DNA of 64,000 nt from Pyrrhosoma nymphula (taxonomy: Eukaryota > Arthropoda > Insecta > Odonata > Coenagrionidae), in the NCBI GenBank assembly GCA_963573305.1, contig OY754338.1:22008192-22072191 (forward strand), read 5' to 3'. Numbering within the stretch: the stretch's first letter is position 1; each line of letters starts with the position of its first letter. This document shows, piece by piece, positions 51,501 to 60,500 of this stretch. The position numbers were made by a program, and so were the translations under genes. The notes under the pieces were generated by a model. The model saw nothing but the letters and a program-made list of their open reading frames with translations. It was not told where the DNA came from and ran no database searches.

Positions 51501-54500
51501 AGCAGCAGCGCTCTCATAGAGCGAATTATCGAGAAACGCATCTAATGCGCATTCGCTGCTCGTGTTTTAAGTGCAGCAGCTGCAAGTTGCGGACGCACTG
51601 CCACAGCGCTGCAGGTAGTCTTTTGAATAAGGGGAAATGTTGAAAGTCTCAATCGAAAGAGGAAGATATGAATACTCATTCTTTAAACATTTACTATGTG
51701 TATCCTTTGTTTTTTTATTTCATGAAATATATACTTGATATATAGTAACATGTTTAGCCTGTGGTTCATTCTTAGACCGAAAATTTGGCATAAATGGGAA
51801 AGCTTTGACACGAATCGGAGAGACTTGGGTTCTGCCAGTAACAACACTTCATTGATAGCTTTGTGTAATTAATTTCCGTTGTACACTAAATTATTGTTAT
51901 GCTTTTATTGGTACATTCATCAGTTTTCTCATTTCCACATTCGTAACATTGAGTATGGGTCAATCCATATTAAGTGGTCCAGAAAAAGTTAAATTTGTTG
52001 CTTGGTGATTTTTAATATTTTTACCATACAATTGCATGGTATTCATTATAAAGTAAACATTTGGTATATAGTTATAGAATGACCAAGTTTAATATATGGG
52101 TAAGTTTCTTTGAATTCCCAAATATTCTTTGTATTGTAAGGCCTGCATTTACATTTTAGCTTAAGTTTACTATACCAAATGTTTACTTTATAATGAATAA
52201 CTTGTAAAATGAGGTGAAAAACTGATTTATGAGTTATGATAATGATTTTAAAGGCATCAAGCATTACTTAAGAGCAGGGGCGGATTAAGGTCGTTGTTTT
52301 GGGGGGGGGGCAGTTCACTATTTCACGCGGCGCCTGGGGGGTATGCAATACATCTCAACAAAATAGAGGTCCGGGTGGACTTCCCTCGGAAAATTAAAAG
52401 AAATGTAGCGCTTGGAACGTAGTTTTGGTGTGGCTATATTATATACAAGAGATGTGATAAATTATTGAGTAAATCTATCTGATCAAATTTGAAAAACGTA
52501 AAAAAACAATGTAAAGAATGCCATTCTTGTGAAGAAGTGAAGTGTCTTCCGGGTTTTACACCGTGTTTCCTCGGACGACAGTTTCGGCGGCGTTTCAGTC
52601 GGCTTCTTCAGGTCGGTGGAGTGAAGGTGCAGCCATTTGTCGTATTATATATCTCACCCGTTGGAGTCAGGTCTAACGCTTGAGATATATAAGACGACAA
52701 ATAGCTGCACCTTCATTTCACCGACCAGAAGAAGCCGACTACAACGCCGACGAAACTGTCGTTCAAGGAAACATAGACCAACGCGGTGCAAAAGGCGGAA
52801 GACCTTCATCTTCCTATACATCAACCCGCGGCAGCCTACACAAGGATTTCGAACTCCTTGAAATAAATCTTCTTTAATGCCGTACAAAATGAAAATTAGT
52901 TGGAATGAAATAAAAATATAAGTACATATTCAGAAAATACTATTTTCTTTAATATTTTTATAATTTTTTATAATACCTAGCAACGAAAACGCAGTAATGC
53001 TCGGAAGTTACCTTCATTCGTCAAGGGCTCTTCCAATGATAATGCACCGTCGCATCGTCCCGATGACCTCTGAATGGTATGTTCTGACGGCCAAGAAAAA
53101 TCACATTTTTAAGTATCAGCTTCAGATTTTCTCCATTTTCCTTGATTTTCTCCCTTCTGTAGCCGTCCAGTTGGCTTGTATTTTGATTTTCAGGTTTTTT
53201 GTATTTTCCAGAAAATTCAGGGCCAACTGGGCACTGCACCTTTGTGATAGACTGTGTGTTGGTGGTTTTCCAGATCATCTAGTTTCCCTAGCAGTTTTGA
53301 AAACTTTAACGGCTCTGTATCGAGGGATTTTAACTGCAAATTTGTACCGCAAGCTGCCATTGATTGGGAAAAAAAGGGCAATACCTACAAAAAAGTCCAT
53401 TCATTGAGGAAGAAACCACAAGCCAAGGGTACTTTTCATGATGTTCTATCCTCACGTAACGACGCTCTTCCGCGGTTCCCTTCCTATGAGTTGAAAAGGG
53501 ATACTTGTAGTCGCTTGTGGATGTCCAAGGGCCTTCCAAAAGTTCTGCTTTTTTCCTATCATCAGGTCTTTCCTTTCCTGGTACAATGAAGAGACCTATG
53601 TCACAGTTGAAATTTTTTTAGCCAAAGGAAGTGAATAAATTGAAGCTTCAGTCGATTTTTCGTGGCTACGTGGATGGGATTGTAAAAGGGCCATTGACTC
53701 AGCTTGAGTCTTATTGTCAGTTGTGCAGCATGAAGGCATGATTTTAACAAATTATGCATTTCCTCCTGCTGTTTCTGGCATCTTTTGTTTTTGGACGCGA
53801 GAGAAAAAGCTTCGAAGGTCCGCAGAGGCACTATTAGTTTTCTGCTTTGAACCAGGCCTACTAGAAGAAGACGCCTGTAAACAAAAGTAAACCTTAACTA
53901 TTCCTTCTGCGACGAGTTGCAAAAAACATTATAAGCATCTTTTTCTCACCCTGTAGCGTAATACTTGAAAATTATTTTGCTTAGAGAGTCCTCAATTTTA
54001 ATGCTATCAAAAGGAGAGGGGACAACACTACGGTGGGTGGACCTCTGACAGCATTTCTATGATAACACAATGAAGATGACAGTCCAATAGGTGGGTGTTC
54101 AATTCCTTGATCAAAAAGCAGATAAATAGCAATGGAGGCTAATGTGGGCCCGAGTTTTAAGCCGGCCGTCCGACCCTAATGGCGAGCGTGAGAAAGCGCA
54201 AATAAGTTGCCTTTGTAATTAACCGACTGAAATTACCATCTCTGGCTGAAAGGTTGATCTTCACGTCAGGTACATCACAGAATAAAGGAAAAAGGACGCA
54301 GGGTCCTAAATATGTGAAGAACTCTTGAACTTGTCACTCACTACAACTGAAAGAATACACTCGCTAGAGCCGGGCAACTGACATGTCGCGACGAGCACGA
54401 GAGTAGAGGGTGTCGCATAGTAATAGGCAATGCTGTAGGAGGGCGTGGAGACTGTATTCCCCTCTCGCAGACTCACTACAGCTCAACTGCCCAAACTCGC

Positions 54501-57500
54501 GGCACTGTTCTCTGCATACATATTAAAAAGGTGTATATAGGTCTGCATACATAGTATAATGGCTTATAACTATTCCGTTACGGCACCAAAGCTTTCACAA
54601 CACTGTTCATCAAAAGGCCTACTAAAGTACAATTGCGAACAACGAGGATACTGTGTCTGTTCAGACAAGTGGCTTTTAGATATTTTCCAATAATCTTTAA
54701 ACATTGTGTATTGAGCTGGTGAAATAAAAACTTGCATCGGAGAACCACCTTGATGATTACCATTTTTCTATTTTCCCGGGAATTACGGGGGGAAGGGGGG
54801 CGGTAGCCCCCCCTCCCCCCCCTTAATCCGCCCCTGCTTAAGAGGGTACTAAATGGTGCCGTGTTGATGTCGACTTCGTCGATATTTTGGTACTTTTAAT
54901 GTTTAATATCTTTATAAATAGTTGAGTCCACTAAACAAAATTTTTACAGGTTATTCCTCATCTAAAGGACTGTAAATGGGCCAAATTTCAAATTTTTATG
55001 CCCAACAAAGATAATGGGCATCAAACTTTGGAAAATTTGAAAAATCAAGAAATTTTAAAAAATTAATAAAAAAAACCACAGAAGTCCACAGCTTAAAATT
55101 CTGCAAACTTAAAGCATGGCTTTATACCTTTCAAATAAAAAAATTACAAACATTAAGTATCCTGCCTTCCTATGTAAAAAATTGTAAAAATTGATTTTTT
55201 AGTTAAGTGATGTAAACTTTGAAGCAATATTTTGACCTTAGACTTAATTTTAGGTCGATACATCACCCGACCTTTATTTAAGTTCATTATTTACTGAATC
55301 GATTGGTTTTTGTTTGATTGTTCTAGGATACACAGAATTGGAGATATTTGCTTTAACTGCAGAACACTGAAATCGCCTAAAATCGGTGTTTCGTTAGCAT
55401 AAAAATGGCCACTATCAGGAAAAAAATAAAATAATGACATATTTGTATTCACAATAAATGGTAATTTGTATGGTAAAAGTATAAAAAAATATTAAAAATC
55501 ATCAAGCAACCGCCTATGGACCACTATTAATGGATTGACCCGTATACATGCATATTTACGTTCGTAACATTTGCGCGAGTAAGTTACGCCTTCATTGAAA
55601 TGTAAACAAACCTGTGCATTTGGAAAACATCTTGTTTATTATTATTAATATTGGCTTTATTTTCATTTAATGTGGCAACATAGGTTTCAGTTAATTAATG
55701 CCTGAAAACTGATATCGTGATTGGATGGTACGTTTCCATAAACTATCACGGCATTGATATTTAAAAGTTAGTTCTCGCAAACACATTTACGCACGGGAAT
55801 GACCGAATATATACAACTTTCAAGAAACAGATCTAGCAGTTGATAGTTGGATATGGCGTAGGTAGTTGCGTGATAGGCTTGACGTAGATAGATGTGAGGT
55901 TGACCGTAGGTAGATGTGAAAATGAAGTTGAGTCTATGCAGTCCAGAGATACCATCTACTTTCGGTCCTTGAGTAAACTATTTTTTGCAGGTTGAAGAGA
56001 TCGTGACACGCTTGTTCGGCGCTTATGCAGCGCTCCTGACGCGCTTGTGCAGCGCTCCTGACACCCGTTAGCAGCGCATTCGACATTCAAAAAGGGAAGT
56101 TTAGGAGTGCTAGACGCGCTGCAGAAGCGCCTTTGTGATAGCTGCAGCGTTACCGCGCAGCGCATCAGATGCGCATCTGCAGCATTTTGTGTTTACTGGG
56201 AAGGCTTGTATCGAAAATGACCAAGTCCTGATTTCTCCTATTAAGAATGAAAATTGTCTAACTCAGGATACATTACATTGATTCCAAATTGGTAATGATG
56301 TCAACTCCCAGTTCAGTTTGCATTTATCTAAATGAGAGGGCATGGTGGCAGCGACGATGGAGCGAAGCAAAGCGCAAAAATAAATAACTTTATTTTTGTT
56401 AAATGAGCGATTCTCTTGACAGAAGAGCTGAAGTATTTTTTATAATATACATTCATTCGTTTGTCGTATTTCTTCTTCAGTTCTTATTCACTGATTCCCT
56501 TTTATAAGACTGCCCGAATGGACCGGAAATAAAGCAAATGCGAAATAGAAATGCCCGCACATTCCCATATTGTTTTTCCCCCACCCTGCAACCCCCACCA
56601 GGAAAATTCACCCTATTTTCTATCTCTGTTGCTCCAAAACCGCGGCTTATTCTCCTCCATCACCTTCTTTCTCATATCAGGCGAACCTATCAAAAGCTTC
56701 CCTTCTCTCCCATACTGGTCATATTTCCCCTCAAGTCTCCGTGTCCCCCCCTCCTCGCTCTTCAAGATTGGCACGAGCGATCACCTTCACACCGAATCAC
56801 CATATCCCCCGTTCCGGCCCTCCAGGAGATCAGGCCCCTTCGAGTGCCCCCTCCGTCCCACCCCCTCAACACTAGGTCAGGATGCGATGTCCCACGCTGA
56901 CTCTGCCGGCCCCCCATGCCAACTCTTGGGCCCTTTAAGTAAAAGCCCCCCACTCTCCAAAAGCATCTCTTCCCTCTCCGCTGACGCAGCCGGTCGAGGT
57001 ACGGGAGGAGGAAGATAAGATGTGACTATTCGGCATAAAGCCGATGATTCATTCGATGTTTATTCCTCGCGCGCTTCCCTTGGCCTTGACTTCCAGGTAG
57101 ATCAACGTCTCAAGTGACGCACGATACTCCGAGACCATGGGTCGCGTAGCTGTTTTTGTGAGAGGGAGAATGGTGGAGGGTGAGTGATCGAAAGCAGAGG
57201 GAAAACAATAACAAAAAATATCCCAAATTTTAGTTCAATATTGATTCTTTAAATGGATCCTGAGATTTAATGAATGAAGAGCAGGCGGCCTAATCTGAAT
57301 AGAGCCACAAATGAAGCTTTCGCATAGTATAGTGAAAACGAAAATTATTTATTTGTAGTGATAGCATCGTTAGTAGCCGATAAAGTGTAAAAGGAGTTAT
57401 ATCGCCTCCACCATTGAAGTGCGTGGCTTGTATGTACAATCTACTTTTGAAAGGAGGTACATATTTAGCTGGACTCCTCTATAAGCTCCATCGTATCGGA

Positions 57501-60500
57501 AATAACCACGCACAAATAAGATGAATCCAAGGGAGGATAACGATTATTATTTCGCGAGATTAACGGACATATCAGTATTTGTACAAAAGACATAACATGC
57601 ATCCATCGCATAGCATCCGCGAGAGAATCTTATTTTCACTGTCTTCAATATCCGGTGCAAATAATCGCGCAAGTCGCTCACTTCCTTAATGTATTTATAA
57701 ATCAATATTATTGATGATTATACATCGCTAACGCTAAAGTTACGAGTTCTCCAGTTAGGAAATAATATAGAAAAATGCGCTAAGAAGCTTCATAGGCTTA
57801 GTCCAAACTGCACGAAAATTGTGCAAAGACGCTTCACTGCATAATCATTCATTGGAAAAAAGAACGACAAGTTAGTTATCGTGATGCAAATTTCGGCGGG
57901 GCTTGGAAGGAGGTTGATTGTTCCGATTTTCGGGATTTCCACCGATAAATGCTGGAACAATGCGGTGGAAATCCCGAAAATAGGAAGAATCAAACTCCGA
58001 CAAATAACTTGTGTTCAACTGACAATGAGTGCATCCTGTTGGCATGAATACACATTAAAAAATACTTCCATGAATTATAACTTTGTAAATCATGCAAGTA
58101 CGTCGCGAGAGTACATCTTAATCTAAGGAAACAAAAATAGAGCTTCATCGCGATGTTTTTGAAAGATACTCGTTCCTACGAAATTGAAATTTGAAGTGCC
58201 GATTTTTCCAGTCCCGTCGACTTCATAATTTCGAGTTTCTACTGTATTTCCATACTTTACCAGATATTTTTTTACCTTCACGTCAATTTACATACATATA
58301 CTGAAAAATACCTAATTTGTTCTTTTATAGTGACCCTAGAAAAAAAGTGTAAATTGAGGAAAAATGCAAAAAGCAGGAAAAGGAGAATACATATTCACTT
58401 TCCCACTTTATAGACCATCAAATTGTGATGGTACGCCAGATCAATATGGAGGCTGCAACATGCGAATCAACTTGTTCTAAACTTTTTATTTTGCTCTCCA
58501 CTGACAATGTTCTTTTTTTACTACTTAAGCGAATAGTTTCAGCGAAGCGAATAGTTTGCTGTCTGTCACCTTTCCTATAACAAGGAGACATCGCGACAGG
58601 AGAAATAGGTAACCAAATGATGCAATTATTTCCTGAAACTAGGGAGAGAATGCGGGAAAAGTGTCACAGCTTTCTTCCATTTGGACCCGAGTTTGAGAGA
58701 AAAACTAAAGAATTTCCCTCCATATAAATCCTTTGAAATGTAAGTGTTAGTCAACAGAAACCGTGGTTAGAGATGTTGGACCAACAATCCCCGGACTGTG
58801 GTGTGGGTTCGAATCCCAGTACGGTCGATTTTTTTTCTTTCGAATATTTTATGGAGTCACTGGACATTACCCATTCCCATACATTTATGGCAGTAACAAC
58901 AATATTTTTTAATTTTCTACCAATTTTCTGGATTTTCAATCAGCCCCCTTGGTAGACTTTCTAAGCTAATTTCGGGATTCTTGTTTGGCCGAAAAGCAGT
59001 TTCACATGCCGAGAGGCCTAAAATGTGTAGATTTTGAAAATACAAAGATATTTCCATGAATAGGATGGGCTTCGAATGGTCGTGGCTCTTTCTCAAGGTG
59101 GTAAACAATGAACGGATTATTACTTTTTAATATACAGCGATGCATGCACTTCAAATTTCCCAGGAACTGCGTTCGAATGACTTTTGTGACTCAATTTTTC
59201 GTTCAATAGTGAACATGATATAAGTAGAAAAAAAATTGTAACTATTTCCGGGGTTATGTAAAATATATTTGCTATGACCTTTTTGCGGAGCAACATATTA
59301 TATTGAAGGGAAGCCTATATCGTGGGGGAGAGGAAGATATAAGATTCCAGCTAAAAAAATATCATGCAATGATAACACTATTTCTTTTCCCACCTCATGT
59401 TTATTTCAATTGAAGGAATTCAACTTTTTATTCATGGCGTAGAATTGCTTACTTTCGGATGATATTCATTGTAAAAACATAAAAAGCAAAGAATATTTCT
59501 GCACCTAGCCAATTTGTTTTCTGTCGCCAGAACATTTGCATCTGCTCAGAGGCATATCCGTTCTACAAACTCCAGACCATTTATTTGTATTTTCTCACAT
59601 TTTCTCGGATTTTAAAGCGAGCCTTAATTCTTTTACTGAGGAAGAAACACAGGAACACGTGCAACTCCTGGAAATGCATCCTTCTACTCTTGAGCTGCTC
59701 TTCATATCTGCTCCCTCAGCCCCTACACATCTTTATGATCTTATTAACCCAAACTAGTTTCCCTCTCTCTCTTTAGGGGTTGCCAAGACCAACGACCCTA
59801 CATTTCAATGGTTTGTTCAAGGCATTCTCAAAGACCTCTTTGTCTAGCGTTCGCTCCGGTTCTTACCCGGTTGGGTATTGGTGTCCCATTGAAGGATTAG
59901 CGAGGTTCAGCAGTGGAGGAAGGGTTGGGGTTTGTTTGCAGCGGATTTCATTAGTGTGTGGAAGAAGGCATGTGATGAAAGGGACAAGAGGAAGGAGTGT
60001 AAATTTTGTCGGAAAGAAGAAAGTGGAAAAATTTGCCTCTCGACATGTGAAACCTCTTTTCGGCCAAACAAGAATCGCGAAACTAGCTTCGAAAGTCTCC
60101 CAAGGGGGCTGATTGAAATTCCAGAAAATTGGTAGAAAATTAAAAAATATTGTTGTTACTGCCATAAATGTATGGGAATGGGTAATGTACAGTGACTCCA
60201 TAAAATATTTGAAAGAAAATAAATCGACTGTACTGGGATTCGAACCCACGCCACAATCCGGGGATTGTTGGTCCAACACCTCTAACCACTCGGCCACGGT
60301 TTCTGTTGACTAACACTTACATTTCAAAGGATTTATACGGAGGGAAATTCTTTAGTTGCATTTTTCTCTCGAACTCAGGTCCAAATGGAAGAAAGCCGTG
60401 ACACTTTTCCCGCATTCTCTCTCTAGTTTCAGAAAATAATTGTGTCATTTGGAACCCTAACATCATTCACGCGATGTCTCCTTGTAAGAGGTTCATTCAT

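Larger units (their letters stand above)
52275..54836 (-). mobile_element. hAT transposon D, CAGGGGCGG ends, decayed
   Basis: Inverted ends CAGGGGCGGATTAAGG with G-rich runs inside each, flanked by the perfect 8-bp duplication CTTAAGAG. Minus-strand transposase remnants at 53.0-53.87 kb. 2562 bp. A Penelope-like inverted repeat lies at 52.55-52.80 kb inside it. Innermost large element of the nested stack. Confidence 0.9.
51957..55541. mobile_element. Element C with GGGTCAATCC ends
   Basis: Long inverted termini: GGGTCAATCCAT...AGTGGTCCA from both sides and further matching out to about 80 bp, flanked by GTAT on both sides (51953-51956, 55542-55545). The left terminus also holds a 28-bp perfect inverted repeat (52041-52068 and 52171-52198). 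AT-rich, no own frame. It carries the hAT at 52275-54836. Confidence 0.75.
51419..56200. mobile_element. Element B with CCCAGTAAACAC ends and GCAGCGCT-rich subtermini
   Basis: Inverted ends CCCAGTAAACACA. Within about 200 bp of each end the octamer-like GCAGCGCT/AGCGCTGC recurs many times (left 51440-51615, right 56000-56165), like subterminal transposase-binding sites in hAT and CACTA elements. No clean target duplication found and no transposase of its own recognised. Contains element C and so is older than it. Confidence 0.65.
49543..58244. mobile_element. Outer Tigger/pogo-like element A (host of nested insertions)
   Basis: Left end CAGTAGAAACTCGAAAATAC and right inverse end CAGTAGAAACTCGAAATTAT, both flanked by TA. 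The 8.7-kb span is inflated by insertions at 49778-50329 and 51419-56200. No transposase recognised in the remaining 3.4 kb. Reading of the two ends as one element is inferred from their match and TA flanks. Confidence 0.7.
58582..60486. repeat. 1.9-kb fold-back with about 440-bp arms carrying tRNA-like modules
   Basis: Left arm 58582-59025 and right arm about 60036-60486 are inverted copies, roughly 90-95% identical (outer AAGGAGACATCGCG, inner GTTTGGCCGAAAAG). Each arm has a tRNA-like A/B-box module in the middle. The approximately 1-kb spacer holds no recognisable gene. Could be two inverted copies of one SINE-containing repeat or one fold-back element. Confidence 0.85.

Noticed and set aside
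56538..57018. Three overlapping plus-strand frames of 100-155 codons
   Set aside because: Proline/serine-rich translations from C/T-rich DNA in all three frames; no splice context or conserved motif.
60225..60303. Functional tRNA-Ser/Leu gene
   Set aside because: A and B boxes are good but the acceptor stem pairs for only about four bases and the sequence is part of an inverted repeat; called a tRNA-like repeat.
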